Numbered from the stretch's first letter, positions 7,304-16,431 are shown. The stretch: DNA of 64,000 nucleotides from an uncultured bacterium (GCA_948467735.1 CAOKFN010000013.1:1-64000), one strand, 5' to 3'. Made by a program: numbers and translations. Notes: generated from the sequence alone by a model not told the origin.

Positions 7304-8612
7304 TATGTTTCTCCTTTTCCTGCTGCAGTCTGATATAAATTCCCTGAATCAGAAAAAACATCATCATTGTGGTCATGGCAGAGCTGCCTCCGTAACTGAT
7401 AAACGGAAGAGTCACCCCTGTCAGTGGAATGAATTTGACGCCGCCTCCCACAGTCAAAAATACTTGAAAAATATACATGATTCCAATTCCGTAAACCACC
7501 AGCTGATAAAATCTGTCTCTTACCTGAATCGCCATCTTCATCATCGCCAGAAAACAGACCAGAATGGTAAAAATCAAAGCTATTCCGAAGACCACCCCCA
7601 GCTCCTCACAGACCGCGGAAAAAGTAAAATCCTGTTCCACCAAAGGAATGGCGTCCGGATTCCCCTTCAATAATCCCATTCCAAACCAGCTGCCGCTGCC
7701 AATCGCAAAAAGGGACTGGGTAATCGCATACCCCTTGGTGTCAATATAGGCCCAAGGATCCCGCCACGCAAGCACACGGGTACGGACATGGGCAAAGAGC
7801 TGATATGCGGCCCATGAGGCGCCGCTTCCGCCAACAGCGCCAAGCAGCAGATACAGATAGTTTCTGGTGGCCGCAAATACCACAAATACATACCCGACAA
7901 AAAAAATCACGGCGGCTCCCAAATCTTTTGACAGCACCAGTATCACCACATGCATTCCCGCGACAGCCGCTGTCAGTACAATGCGCAGAAACGTTGTCTT
8001 TTCCCACAAAGCCGCCGCCAGAAAGAAAATAAAGATGATTTTCACAAATTCCGTGGGCTGAAACGCAATGTCTCTTATCGTCACACTAATTTTGGATCCC
8101 CTCGTTACTTCTCCAAGAACAAGGACAATGCCAAGAAGAAAAATTCCTGCAAATCCATAGATCCAAGTCAATTTTTTCCAAAAACGGATTTTGGCCAGCA
8201 GCCATGGAATCAACAAGCATATGGTCAGGGACGCCAGCACGATAATATACTGCTTAATGGCTCTGTTAAAAGAGAGTCTGGAAATCATGCACAGTCCAAG
8301 CCCCAGCATCATACACATATTGTTTAAAAGAAGCCTGTTGGTACGTTCATATATCATAGGTACCATCACCGCCATGGTCAGCAGAAACACTTGTACAAAC
8401 ACATAATAAATGACATACTCCAAATTCCTGCTCACCAATATCAGATCCCCAAACATAAAAAACTGCATGGAAAACATCAGCAGATTCTGCATTCCGTATA
8501 AAAGCTTTTTCTTTTCCAATCTGCCCCACAGGCATAAAAAGCTGCACAGTGCATAAAGTATCATAAGCGCCGCTATGACATATCTGGAAAGTTCCGTAAA
8601 ATATCCCTGCAT
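6900..8612 (-). CDS. FtsW/RodA/SpoVE-family SEDS glycosyltransferase
   Basis: 570 residues. Around ten transmembrane helices fill residues 1-430, including the SEDS landmarks Gln-Pro-Thr-Glu-Phe-Val-Lys, a Lys-Asp-Leu-Gly loop and the terminal Thr-Gly-Val-Thr-Leu-Pro-Phe-Ile-Ser-Tyr-Gly-Gly-Ser-Ser. SEDS proteins polymerise lipid II into glycan strands and work with a class B PBP, here encoded just downstream. After the last helix comes a tail of about 135 residues rich in Ser, Gly, Arg, Thr and Ala with no counterpart in the family; it overlaps the PBP coding sequence out of frame. The start has AAAGGAAGG upstream. Whether it acts in division, elongation or sporulation cannot be told from sequence. 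Confidence 0.92.
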   Translation of the reverse strand: MQGYFTELSRYVIAALMILYALCSFLCLWGRLEKKKLLYGMQNLLMFSMQFFMFGDLILVSRNLEYVIYYVFVQVFLLTMAVMVPMIYERTNRLLLNNMCMMLGLGLCMISRLSFNRAIKQYIIVLASLTICLLIPWLLAKIRFWKKLTWIYGFAGIFLLGIVLVLGEVTRGSKISVTIRDIAFQPTEFVKIIFIFFLAAALWEKTTFLRIVLTAAVAGMHVVILVLSKDLGAAVIFFVGYVFVVFAATRNYLYLLLGAVGGSGASWAAYQLFAHVRTRVLAWRDPWAYIDTKGYAITQSLFAIGSGSWFGMGLLKGNPDAIPLVEQDFTFSAVCEELGVVFGIALIFTILVCFLAMMKMAIQVRDRFYQLVVYGIGIMYIFQVFLTVGGGVKFIPLTGVTLPFISYGGSSAMTTMMMFFLIQGIYIRLQQEKEKHNGAKRSGEKESPRTSETAGDFETAGRAGTAAGSGSSGRARTTGLSRTSDISQTTGASGRKDVLEPTGAGRRTGEPRAAGRAGLSGRQSVSGRAGSSERPEASGTPRTAGRTDAAGTPWPTTGGMEGKNSGKRNH

Positions 8613-8635
8613 TGATTCCTTCCTTTGTTTCTCTT

Positions 8636-11047
8636 TTATTCCACCCCGCGCCTCTCATGTCCGGTGGTGATAGTATTTTCCTTTTGATTCAACGGCATTG
8701 TGCCAATAAAGGCGTCAAGAAGCCTCTTTACCTCCGCGGGAGATTCCATCGTAAAATCCATGCGCAGATCCACACAGTCCCTCCATTTTGATCGTTCGGA
8801 ATACAGGGAAAGGGGAACGCTGTTGTATATCATATTCATACAGTGCATGCAGTTGACATCCACCGGAAATTCTCTGCGATACCGATCTATGAGTATCGCA
8901 GGATACCGATCTTTGAGTATCGCATGATACCGGTCTTTGAATGTCGCAGGATACTCAGGTTTCACATTTCCCTTCCTGCACTGCCCCATGGTGCGGTACA
9001 GACAGTTTGCCGTAATCATCATAGGAATCCGGCCGTAAACAATTTTTTCACAGGGCATCTGCCCCAAAAGCTCCCGCTGTTCGGATGCTTTTAATTCATA
9101 AGGCAGACAGAATCCCTCTGCCAGAGAGCCAATCTCCTCTATGGCATATCGATTCCACATATACACTCCCGCGTCTGTCCGGCAGGACAGTTTTGTTTCC
9201 TGCGTACAATGCATTTGTTTGTGCCGCACAAAGCCCGCCCCATCCATGGACCGAACCAAGAATCCCTGAAAAATCCTGCTATCCGAAACCTTGTCGTAAA
9301 GCCCGTTCAGATATTCCTCATCCGCCGCCCTCAAAATATAGGGGAGCGCCGCATATAAAGAACAAGAGCCGGAAAGCTTCTCACACAGAGGACGCGCCTC
9401 CGTCCAGTCCCGTACAATCAAATCCCCGTCCACATATATCCGGACTGCCGTCTCCGGCCGATTGGAAGCTATCCATTCCGCCGCCGTTTCCAGCTGAGGG
9501 AACGTATGAACGGAAATGGCCCATCCCTTCTGCCGCCGTGGGTTTAGCTTCAAAGCAGACGGAAGTTCTTGTCGCCCCCCGTCCGTCCTGCCGGAATAAC
9601 CGCGGGCAGACAAAAGCTCCTCCTCCAGCTTTGCCGCCGCATTTCTGCGCAGCTCGTTTATCTGCTTCAAAGGATAAAAAACATCTTTTCCCACAGATAC
9701 CTTTATTTCCTCCGCATAAAATACACTGCCGCCTAATTTGGCCAGCTGCTTTTTAATATTCTCTTCCGTCACAGGGTGTTTCTGCGCCTGTTCCACTTTG
9801 TCTCCCACAACGCTCACGGAAATCCCCCGCTCCTGCTGTATCCCCTTCAGGGACGCCTCCTGCTGACGTTTCCTCTGCGGGTCGGTCAAAGACAGACGAT
9901 GATTCCGGGAAATTCGGCACCGCAGAGTAACCTTCGCCGGCTGACCAGCCAAAAACTCCGCCTCCACGGAAACGGGCAGCTTTAAAACGGAATCGATATA
10001 TTTTCTCCGTATATCAGCCAGCAACTCGTCGCTGCTCCCGCCATACGAAGGACTCTTTATTGTTATCATCTCACGGCCGTTATGCCTGAAATAATATCCG
10101 TTCTGAGCTTCGCTCCTGATATACAGAGAATTTAAAATCTCCCTTTCTTCCATAGGGCGCTTCTTTATCATTTCCATGCGGTACGCTTCCGCCGCCTTCT
10201 CCGGCCCCATCCGCTCACGCAGTTCATAGTATTTGTCAATGCAGCGCCGGTAAACAGAAGTCACGCCGGCCGCGTATTCGGGCTTCTTCATACGTCCTTC
10301 AATTTTAAAAGAATCAATTCCCGCTTCTATCAGCTGAGGAATATCATCTATCGTACACAAATCTTTTAAACTTAAAGGATAACAATCCTCACACTTTCCG
10401 CCGTCCCCAATTACCGTATATTTTAATCGGCACGGCTGGGCGCAGCGGCCCCGATTTCCGCTGCGTCCGCCTAAAATACTGCTGAACAGGCACTGCCCCG
10501 AATAGCAGTAGCACATCGCCCCATGTATAAAAGTCTCCAGTTCCACATCCGTCTGCTTCTTTATCAAAAGAAGCTCCCGCAGACTAAGCTCTCTGGCGGG
10601 AACAATGCGGCACGCCCCCATCTCTTTCAAAAGAGCCGCGCCATAACCGCCGCACAGAGTCATCTGTGTACTCACATGCAGCTTCCATCCCGGAAACTGT
10701 TCCCTGATAAACCGAAAAACGCCTAAATCCTGCACAATCACAGCATCCAGTCCCGCTTCATAAAAAGGATGAAGATACTCATACAATTCCTTCAGTTCAC
10801 ACTCTTTTAAAAGCGTATTCACGGTCAAATATAATTTTCTGCCCATCAAATGCCCGTAACGGATACACTCCAGCAGTGCCTCCGTCGTAAAATTTTCCGC
10901 ATAAGCTCTGGCTCCAAAGCGATTTCCGGCCAGATAAACCGCATCCGCGCCTCCGTGAACCGCGCCGTAAAAGGCCTCCAAGCTTCCCGCAGGGGCCAGA
11001 AGTTCCACGCCATATTCGTGATGATTCCTGAAATTTGTATTTCCCAT
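8636..11047 (-). CDS. U32 family peptidase with DUF3656-type extension
   Basis: 803 residues. The N-terminal half is a U32 domain with the family signature Glu-Thr-Phe-Ile-His-Gly-Ala-Met-Cys and Gly-Gln-Cys, then Gly-Arg-Cys-Ala-Gln-Pro-Cys. Bacterial U32 proteins of this class are mostly linked to tRNA or RNA hydroxylation (RlhA/TrhP type) rather than proven proteolysis, and need prephenate and iron-sulfur clusters in the known cases. The long C-terminal part matches the DUF3656 extension. Close to the end, a 24-bp tandem repeat adds three near-identical 8-residue units before a Cys-x2-Cys pair. The start has AAAGGAA upstream. It lies between zapA and the ftsW-like gene. Confidence 0.88.
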   Translation of the reverse strand: MGNTNFRNHHEYGVELLAPAGSLEAFYGAVHGGADAVYLAGNRFGARAYAENFTTEALLECIRYGHLMGRKLYLTVNTLLKECELKELYEYLHPFYEAGLDAVIVQDLGVFRFIREQFPGWKLHVSTQMTLCGGYGAALLKEMGACRIVPARELSLRELLLIKKQTDVELETFIHGAMCYCYSGQCLFSSILGGRSGNRGRCAQPCRLKYTVIGDGGKCEDCYPLSLKDLCTIDDIPQLIEAGIDSFKIEGRMKKPEYAAGVTSVYRRCIDKYYELRERMGPEKAAEAYRMEMIKKRPMEEREILNSLYIRSEAQNGYYFRHNGREMITIKSPSYGGSSDELLADIRRKYIDSVLKLPVSVEAEFLAGQPAKVTLRCRISRNHRLSLTDPQRKRQQEASLKGIQQERGISVSVVGDKVEQAQKHPVTEENIKKQLAKLGGSVFYAEEIKVSVGKDVFYPLKQINELRRNAAAKLEEELLSARGYSGRTDGGRQELPSALKLNPRRQKGWAISVHTFPQLETAAEWIASNRPETAVRIYVDGDLIVRDWTEARPLCEKLSGSCSLYAALPYILRAADEEYLNGLYDKVSDSRIFQGFLVRSMDGAGFVRHKQMHCTQETKLSCRTDAGVYMWNRYAIEEIGSLAEGFCLPYELKASEQRELLGQMPCEKIVYGRIPMMITANCLYRTMGQCRKGNVKPEYPATFKDRYHAILKDRYPAILIDRYRREFPVDVNCMHCMNMIYNSVPLSLYSERSKWRDCVDLRMDFTMESPAEVKRLLDAFIGTMPLNQKENTITTGHERRGVE
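8878..8949 (-). repeat. 24-bp tandem repeat inside the U32 gene
   Basis: Three consecutive 24-bp units (8878-8901, 8902-8925, 8926-8949) differ at only a few positions and stay in frame, giving 8-residue units of the form Tyr-Pro-Ala-Ile-Leu-Lys-Asp-Arg. Confidence 0.9.
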
Positions 11048-11164
11048 GGAATTCCTTTCTTTCCGATTCCTTTCGCTTGGCAGTTCATTTTCTGCGCCGC
11101 CGTCACGACGATTCCTTTGAAAATGAAGCCGCTGCCCTTCGCTTGGTTCTGCGCAGATAATATA

Positions 11165-11190
11165 GAAAAGCTGTCCGAATGCGGACAGCT
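11165..11190 (-). terminator. Terminator after zapA
   Basis: A 9-bp perfect stem (11169-11177 with 11182-11190) with an AATG loop is followed on the minus strand by TTTTC, just after the zapA stop at 11208. It may partly insulate the U32-ftsW-PBP block. Confidence 0.75.
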
Positions 11191-11207
11191 GATAATGAAA
11201 CCCGGCC

Positions 11208-11588
11208 TTATTTCTTCTTCGACGCCGGTTCCGGCCGATTCTGCGCCTGCTGCATGGTCTTTACCTGTTCCTCGGAGCTTTCCAGCTTAATCTGCGCCGA
11301 TATCAACTCATGCTTCAAATCATATAATTCCTTGTCTTTCGCCTGAAGCTCCTCTTCCAGCTCCGATATCTGCTTTTTCGCCTTAAAATAATCATCTGCG
11401 ATATTCAGCTGGAGCAGAACGCTCTGCACATCCAAAGACTGCCTGCGAAATCCGTCAAGCTTATTATATTCATTCATCTTATTATTGATATAAGATGCCA
11501 CTTTCTGCAAATATTCCTCACTTTCATAGCCGCTCAGGGTATATACCTTGCCGCCTATGATTACCTCTGTATCTGTCTTGGAAGCCAT
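11208..11588 (-). CDS. zapA: Cell division protein ZapA
   Basis: 126 residues. The N-terminal ZapA domain begins with a beta strand pair (Glu-Val-Ile-Ile-Gly-Gly-Lys-Val-Tyr-Thr-Leu-Ser-Gly) followed by Tyr-Leu-Gln-Lys-Val-Ala-Ser-Tyr-Ile-Asn; the C-terminal half is a long coiled coil ending in a basic tail. ZapA dimers or tetramers bundle FtsZ filaments at the division site. The start has AAGAGGAG upstream. Its position at the head of a group with an FtsW-like protein and PBP fits cell-wall synthesis at the septum. Confidence 0.93.
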   Translation of the reverse strand: MASKTDTEVIIGGKVYTLSGYESEEYLQKVASYINNKMNEYNKLDGFRRQSLDVQSVLLQLNIADDYFKAKKQISELEEELQAKDKELYDLKHELISAQIKLESSEEQVKTMQQAQNRPEPASKKK

Positions 11589-11784
11589 GCGCGTCCCACT
11601 CCTCTTAAGAAACCTCTATTCAAATATTGTCTGCAGCACCTTCTTCATTCCTGCTGACGGCACAAAATCCTGCGCTCTCATGAATCATCCGGCTGCCGGT
11701 GCAAAAGTAAATACCAATACGCCAAACCTCGTTCATTCCCGCTTGGGAACAGACTTGACACAGGTATTCTCTATCGCATACTAT

Positions 11785-11813
11785 ATTATATATCATATTT
11801 CAAAATCAGGCAA
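11785..11813 (-). promoter_or_regulatory. Candidate promoter of zapA
   Basis: On the minus strand, TTGCCT (11808-11813) and a perfect TATAAT (11785-11790) are 17 bases apart. The predicted leader to the zapA start is about 190 bases. Confidence 0.45.
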
Positions 11814-11838
11814 GCATAAATATATGCCTGCCTGATTT
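11803..11838. terminator. Hairpin after murE
   Basis: A 16-bp stem with one mismatch (11803-11818 with 11823-11838) and a 4-base loop follows the dapF-murE pair. An ATTTTG stretch comes next on the minus strand, and a seven-T tract lies a few bases beyond on the plus strand. Confidence 0.6.
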
Positions 11839-11922
11839 ATCCAGTTATTTTTTTACTGTTATGACTAACCCATTTATTCTATCGGAGCGCAGACGGAGTG
11901 TGCAGGCCAAAGAAACGGGTTC

Positions 11923-13389
11923 TCAGACGCCGCCCATCAGCCCTCTCAAAATCTCTTCTTCGGAAAAATGATACTTCACGCCTTCTATTTCCTGATATTC
12001 CTCATGGCCTTTTCCAATCAATGCGATAATATCTCCCCTCTGGGAATTCGCCGCCAGATATTTGATGGCTTCCTCCCTATCAGGAATCACTTTATACGCG
12101 CCGTCATACACCTTGAGTCCTTCCATGATGTCCTTATTAATCTGATCCAAGGCTTCATATCTGGGGTTATCCATTGTGATAATCGTCAAATCCGCGTATT
12201 TTCCGGCAATCCTCCCCATATCCAGACGGCGCTGCCTTGGCCTGTTGCCGCCTCCTCCAAAGAGACAGATCAGACGTTTGGGATGATATCCCTTTAACGT
12301 CCGCAGCAGGCATTCCATGCTCAGCTCGTTATGGGCATAATCGATGATAAATGCGGCGGAATCCGCCGTCCCCTGAATCACCTGCATTCTCCCTTTTACC
12401 TTCACTTCCCTCAACGCGGCCTTAATATGCACAGGCTCCACCCCTGCCAGCGTCGTCATGGCAATGGCGGTCAACGCGTCCTCCACATTAAAACTGCCCG
12501 GCATATTCAGGACAATCTCCCCTTGCATCCTGCCGGAAATCTGAAATACCGCTCCCAGAAGTCCCGGTTCCCAGAGATTTTGTATCCCGCGCCCCATGAA
12601 ATCCGCCTCCGAATTCACGGACACCGTCACCACATCCTTGGCATTTTCCGTCACTTCTTTAAAACGGGGATCATCTATATTGACTACCGTATGTCTGGTC
12701 TGGGAAAAAAGCAGCTTTTTACAGGCCAGATACTCTTCAAAATTTTCATGCTCCCCCACTCCGATATGATCCGGGGAAATATTGAGAAAAGCGCCGCATT
12801 CAAAATCGATTCCTTCCGTCCGCTTCTGCTTCAGTCCCTGAGAAGACACCTCCATCACCACATACCGACAGCCGGCCTTCAGCATCTCGGCAAAAAGAGC
12901 ATGCAGTTCATATGCCTCGGGCGTGGTGGGAGTATTTTTATTGAATTCCAATTTTTCTTCCCCGATAAAAGCGCCCAAGGTTCCAATCATGCCCGTCTTA
13001 TATCCTGCTTTTTCCAATATCTTTTTGACCATGACGGCTGTTGTGGTCTTTCCTTTGGTCCCGGTAATCCCCATCACAGTCATCTGTCTGGCAGGATAGC
13101 CAAACCATGCGGCTGAAATATGCGCCAGCGCGGCTCTGGTATCCGCCGCCTGTATCAAAGCCGCATGCACCGGAAACTTCGGCGGCTCCTCCACCACGAC
13201 GGCCGCCGCCCCCTGTTCTATGGCCTTCTGAATATAATCATGTCCGTCAGAATGCAGTCCTCGAACGCACACAAATAAAGCTCCCGGAACCACCTTTCTG
13301 GAATCATAAGCCACCTCTGTTATTTCTGTCTGCTCATCGCCGGAAAAAGACACTTTTTCCACCTCAGCCAGCAATTCCTTAAGCTTCAT
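11923..13389 (-). CDS. murE: UDP-MurNAc-tripeptide synthetase (meso-DAP type)
   Basis: 488 residues, normal for MurE. It adds the third residue of the peptidoglycan stem peptide in the cytoplasm using ATP. The P-loop Gly-Thr-Lys-Gly-Lys-Thr-Thr-Thr and the Mur-ligase Ser-Pro-Asp-His and Asp-Tyr-Ala-His-Asn blocks are present. The substrate-selecting motif reads Asp-Asn-Pro-Arg, the form associated with meso-diaminopimelate rather than lysine. This agrees with dapF directly upstream. The ATG at 13389 has AAGGAG 9 bases upstream and overlaps the dapF end by 11 bases; the upstream Met at 13428 lacks a site. Confidence 0.95.
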   Translation of the reverse strand: MKLKELLAEVEKVSFSGDEQTEITEVAYDSRKVVPGALFVCVRGLHSDGHDYIQKAIEQGAAAVVVEEPPKFPVHAALIQAADTRAALAHISAAWFGYPARQMTVMGITGTKGKTTTAVMVKKILEKAGYKTGMIGTLGAFIGEEKLEFNKNTPTTPEAYELHALFAEMLKAGCRYVVMEVSSQGLKQKRTEGIDFECGAFLNISPDHIGVGEHENFEEYLACKKLLFSQTRHTVVNIDDPRFKEVTENAKDVVTVSVNSEADFMGRGIQNLWEPGLLGAVFQISGRMQGEIVLNMPGSFNVEDALTAIAMTTLAGVEPVHIKAALREVKVKGRMQVIQGTADSAAFIIDYAHNELSMECLLRTLKGYHPKRLICLFGGGGNRPRQRRLDMGRIAGKYADLTIITMDNPRYEALDQINKDIMEGLKVYDGAYKVIPDREEAIKYLAANSQRGDIIALIGKGHEEYQEIEGVKYHFSEEEILRGLMGGV

Positions 13390-14227
13390 AAGAATATTCT
13401 CCTTGATATACAATATGGGAAGGTCCAATCATATGAACCACATCCTCCTCGTCCCATTCCACATCCAGATTCCCGCCGATCTGCTGACAGACCACTTTCC
13501 TTCCACACAATCCCAAAAGATTCCCGATAACCACCGCCGAACAGCAGCCCGTCCCGCAGCCGATGGTTTCCCCCGTGCCGCGCTCCCATTCCCGGATGCG
13601 GATATGGGAATCGTCCATCATCTGCGCAAAGGTAACATTGGTACGTTTCGGAAAGCATTCCAAATGCTCCGCCAGATTCCCGTACTTTTCCACATCCAGA
13701 GAAGATACATCCTCCGTCAGCAGTACCGTATGGGGATTCCCCCAAGAGAGGGATGAAGCCCGAAACACCCTGTCCCCCACCTGCAGCCGCTGGTCGATAA
13801 AGGTATCCTCCTCTGTGAGCACAGGTATTTTCGCCGCACGAAATTCCGGTTTTCCGATATTCGCACTGATATTAATCACTTCATTGTCCTTCACTTCCAG
13901 CCGTACCCTTTTGATGCCTCCCAGCGTTTCTATTGTCAAAAACTCTTTGTCCGTCAAATGATGAAAATAAACAAATTTTGCCGTACTGCGCAGAGCGTTT
14001 CCGCACATTTCCGCTTCCGTCCCGTCAGGATTAAAAATCCTCATTCTGAAATCGCAGGTATCCGAAGGGCAGATGAGCACCAGACCGTCGGAGCCAATGC
14101 CGAAATGACGATCCGACACTTTCATCGACAGCTCACCCGGCTCCTTAATCTCCTGATGAATGGCGTCCATATACACATAATCGTTGCCGTATGCCTGCAT
14201 TTTAGTAAATTTTAGACTATAAACCAT
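13379..14227 (-). CDS. dapF: Diaminopimelate epimerase
   Basis: 282 residues. Converts LL- to meso-diaminopimelate, the lysine and cell-wall precursor, using two cysteines as acid and base. The first is in Glu-Met-Cys-Gly-Asn-Ala-Leu-Arg, the second in Gly-Cys-Gly-Thr-Gly-Cys-Cys. The N-terminal Thr-Lys-Met-Gln-Ala-Tyr-Gly-Asn-Asp-Tyr is canonical. It is translationally coupled to murE, whose start codon lies inside the last codons of dapF, so the DAP product and the ligase that consumes it are made together. The ribosome binding site is modest. Confidence 0.95.
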   Translation of the reverse strand: MVYSLKFTKMQAYGNDYVYMDAIHQEIKEPGELSMKVSDRHFGIGSDGLVLICPSDTCDFRMRIFNPDGTEAEMCGNALRSTAKFVYFHHLTDKEFLTIETLGGIKRVRLEVKDNEVINISANIGKPEFRAAKIPVLTEEDTFIDQRLQVGDRVFRASSLSWGNPHTVLLTEDVSSLDVEKYGNLAEHLECFPKRTNVTFAQMMDDSHIRIREWERGTGETIGCGTGCCSAVVIGNLLGLCGRKVVCQQIGGNLDVEWDEEDVVHMIGPSHIVYQGEYSYEA

Positions 14228-14311
14228 AATGAAACACTTTGCCTTCCTATTTTAGTTCCGTTCCGGAACTGTTTTAAGTTCCGTTCCTCCGCTGCCGCGC
14301 CCCTGCTCTTC

Positions 14312-15442
14312 TTATCCCATGGCCTGCGCCAAATCCGCTATAATATCCTCTGGATCCTCGATTCCGATGGAGATGCGGACAAAATGCTCGTTGATGCCAA
14401 GCGCCTCCCGCACCTTGGGCGGCGTGGATTCATGGGTCTGGGTCAGCGGGAAGGTGATAAGCGTCTCCGTCCCTCCCAGACTCTCCGCAAACAGTATCAT
14501 TTTCACATCGGAAAGCAGACGCTTCACCGTCTCCTCGCTGTCCGTTTCAAAAGAAATCATACCGCCGATACCGGCATAATTCAATTTTTTCACCTTCGGG
14601 TGGACGCGCAGCCATTCCACCACCTTCTTGGCATTTTGGTCATGCCTCTCCATTCGCAGGGAAAGCGTCTTTAATCCCCGCAGAATCAGCCACGATTCAA
14701 ACGGCGACAGTCCATTTCCCCTAGACTTCATCTGCAGCCGGAAATGATCCGCCAGTTCCTGATTCGTCACCACCACAATTCCCGCAATTACGTCATTATG
14801 GCCGCACAGATATTTTGTTCCGCTATGTACCACAATATCCGCCCCTTGGGTGATGGGCCTCTGAAAGTATGGGGTCAGGAAGGTGTTATCCACAACCAGA
14901 AGGATATGATGCCTGTGCGCAATCTCCGCAAGCTTGGCAATATCCGCAACCTTCATCATAGGGTTCGTGGGCGTCTCCACAAAAAGCATCCTTGTGGAAG
15001 GGCGGACAGCCGCTTCCACCTGCTCCAAATCCCCCATATCCATATAAGTAAATTCACAGTCCAAGCCGCTGAAAATATCCTGACAAATACGAAAAGTCCC
15101 CCCATAGATATCGTCGGAGAGAATCACATGATCCCCTTTTTTCAAAAGCCCGAACACGCACATATTGGCGGCCTGTCCGCTGGAAAAAGCAAACGCTTCC
15201 GTCCCTTCCTCCAGAATTGCCATGGTCCGCTCCAGCTCCTGTCTTGTAGGATTCTGCAATCTGGAATAATTATAGCCCGTGGACACGTCAAAAGTACGAT
15301 GCCTGAACGTGGCAGTCTGAAAAATCGGGAAACTGACCGCCCCGGTAATAGGGTCGCATCCCAGCGCTCCATGCACTACTTTAGAATCAAAATGCAGATT
15401 TTCCTTTTTATCATAAGAATCATAATAGCAGTCATTAATCAT
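14312..15442 (-). CDS. Cys/Met-metabolism PLP-dependent enzyme
   Basis: 376 residues of the cystathionine gamma-synthase / beta-lyase / methionine gamma-lyase family. The PLP lysine is in Ser-Gly-Thr-Lys-Tyr-Leu-Cys-Gly-His; the Tyr-Ser-Arg-Leu-Gln-Asn-Pro-Thr block and Val-Asp-Asn-Thr-Phe are also typical. Family members share these motifs, so the exact reaction is not resolved; cystathionine beta-lyase or gamma-synthase is most likely. The region between Lys-Lys-Leu-Asn-Tyr and Gly-Gly-Met-Ile-Ser-Phe lacks about 17 residues that nearly all homologues carry. The frame extends to 15616, but the ATG at 15442 has GGGAGG upstream and its own promoter at 15498-15526. Confidence 0.88.
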   Translation of the reverse strand: MINDCYYDSYDKKENLHFDSKVVHGALGCDPITGAVSFPIFQTATFRHRTFDVSTGYNYSRLQNPTRQELERTMAILEEGTEAFAFSSGQAANMCVFGLLKKGDHVILSDDIYGGTFRICQDIFSGLDCEFTYMDMGDLEQVEAAVRPSTRMLFVETPTNPMMKVADIAKLAEIAHRHHILLVVDNTFLTPYFQRPITQGADIVVHSGTKYLCGHNDVIAGIVVVTNQELADHFRLQMKSRGNGLSPFESWLILRGLKTLSLRMERHDQNAKKVVEWLRVHPKVKKLNYAGIGGMISFETDSEETVKRLLSDVKMILFAESLGGTETLITFPLTQTHESTPPKVREALGINEHFVRISIGIEDPEDIIADLAQAMG

Positions 15443-15497
15443 TTTTATACCTCCCGTCCGCTTTAACAGGCGCCAAAATTTTCCTATCTTGCGTGTT

Positions 15498-15526
15498 ATT
15501 CTACTCTGAAATGAAACTGCTGTCAA
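15498..15526 (-). promoter_or_regulatory. Promoter of the Cys/Met PLP enzyme gene
   Basis: On the minus strand, a perfect TTGACA (15521-15526) is followed after 17 bases by TAGAAT (15498-15503), about 56 bases before the chosen start. It also argues against the longer reading frame that would begin upstream of it. Confidence 0.7.
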
Positions 15527-15630
15527 CCCTTTCAGCAGATTCGCCCGCCCAAAAGGCCGCCGCAGAAACTGTTCTATTCTGCCCGAAAGCCCGCCTGCCC
15601 GCGGAAACAGCAGCAAGCCTCCATGCCCTT

Positions 15631-16338
15631 TTAACTGGAATAATTTTCCAAGAAGCTGTACAATGCCTCCTCGTCCTCAATCAACATCATCTCCATCACC
15701 TGTTCCTGAAGATCTTCCGGCAGAGAGTCCAAGGGGATGTGCGTCTCAATATATACCGTCTCCTTATCTTCCAGATAGACAACCACCTGATTGTTGTAGG
15801 CCGCAAGATAAAAACAGCTGCTCGGCTGAAGAAATTTGTAATTTTTCCGCACCACCACACGGTCCTTGGAAAATGAAATCACTTCAAGATTGACAAAGCC
15901 CCGTTCCTGTTCGGACAAGGGCGGTGAAATCTCATAGGTTTCCATCGCCTGCAGAAACTGTTCCCTGTCCATGCCGATATACTTGTCCGGCAGCCGCTGG
16001 GTGGTTTCCATCACCGTATGATGGAGAATGTCAGCCTCCTCCATAATATACTTTGTGTCAACGCACAGGGTCGCCGACGTAACCGCCGCCTCTGCGGACG
16101 CGTCCCCCGCCGCCACCCCATAATCAAAATGATCATCGGTAATCGGCTCCATAGTATTGGACATCTCCAAGGGATTGGGCGAATCTTCTCCCATGCCTTC
16201 ACCGTCCGGCAGGCCTTCGCCAAATCCCGCTTCCTCCGGATAAAAGTAATGAGAAGCCTTTACCCCCGTATAAAAGCCGATTCCCAGCAGCAGCACAGGA
16301 TATATGAAAAATAAACTGATACCTTTTAACAATTTCAT
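15631..16338 (-). CDS. Membrane-anchored protein, possible BofC-like C-terminal domain
   Basis: 235 residues. An N-terminal transmembrane segment (Leu-Leu-Lys-Gly-Ile-Ser-Leu-Phe-Phe-Ile-Tyr, to about residue 27) is followed by an acidic linker (about 35-75) and a compact domain with Asp-Arg-Glu-Gln-Phe-Leu, Glu-Arg-Gly-Phe-Val-Asn-Leu-Glu and an acidic C-terminus. The latter arrangement reminds me of the C-terminal domain of the forespore checkpoint protein BofC, but I cannot confirm it. The ATG at 16338 is preceded by AAAGAGG with about 10 bases spacing; earlier Mets fit worse. It faces outward or into the intermembrane space. Confidence 0.7.
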   Translation of the reverse strand: MKLLKGISLFFIYPVLLLGIGFYTGVKASHYFYPEEAGFGEGLPDGEGMGEDSPNPLEMSNTMEPITDDHFDYGVAAGDASAEAAVTSATLCVDTKYIMEEADILHHTVMETTQRLPDKYIGMDREQFLQAMETYEISPPLSEQERGFVNLEVISFSKDRVVVRKNYKFLQPSSCFYLAAYNNQVVVYLEDKETVYIETHIPLDSLPEDLQEQVMEMMLIEDEEALYSFLENYSS

Positions 16339-16431
16339 GATAATCATGCCTCTTTCATCATCAATATACACTCAGGCATTAATAAGTATCAGCTTTTTTC
16401 ATTTAATTATTCATTTCTCTTACAAATGTTC

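Larger units (their letters stand above)
11589..11922. other. Gap between murE and zapA
   Basis: 334 bases without a credible gene. It holds the murE-side hairpin (11803-11838), a candidate zapA promoter, and a plus-strand promoter-like pair TTGACA (11755-11760) / TACTAT (11779-11784) with no gene downstream. The remaining ~190 bases would be the zapA 5' leader, in which I see no recognisable riboswitch. Confidence 0.5.

Noticed and set aside
11755..11853. Plus-strand promoter-like pair followed by a hairpin and T tract, resembling a small RNA gene of about 60 bases
   Set aside because: The spacer is 18 bases, the -10 is weak, and the hairpin is explained by the murE terminator on the other strand.
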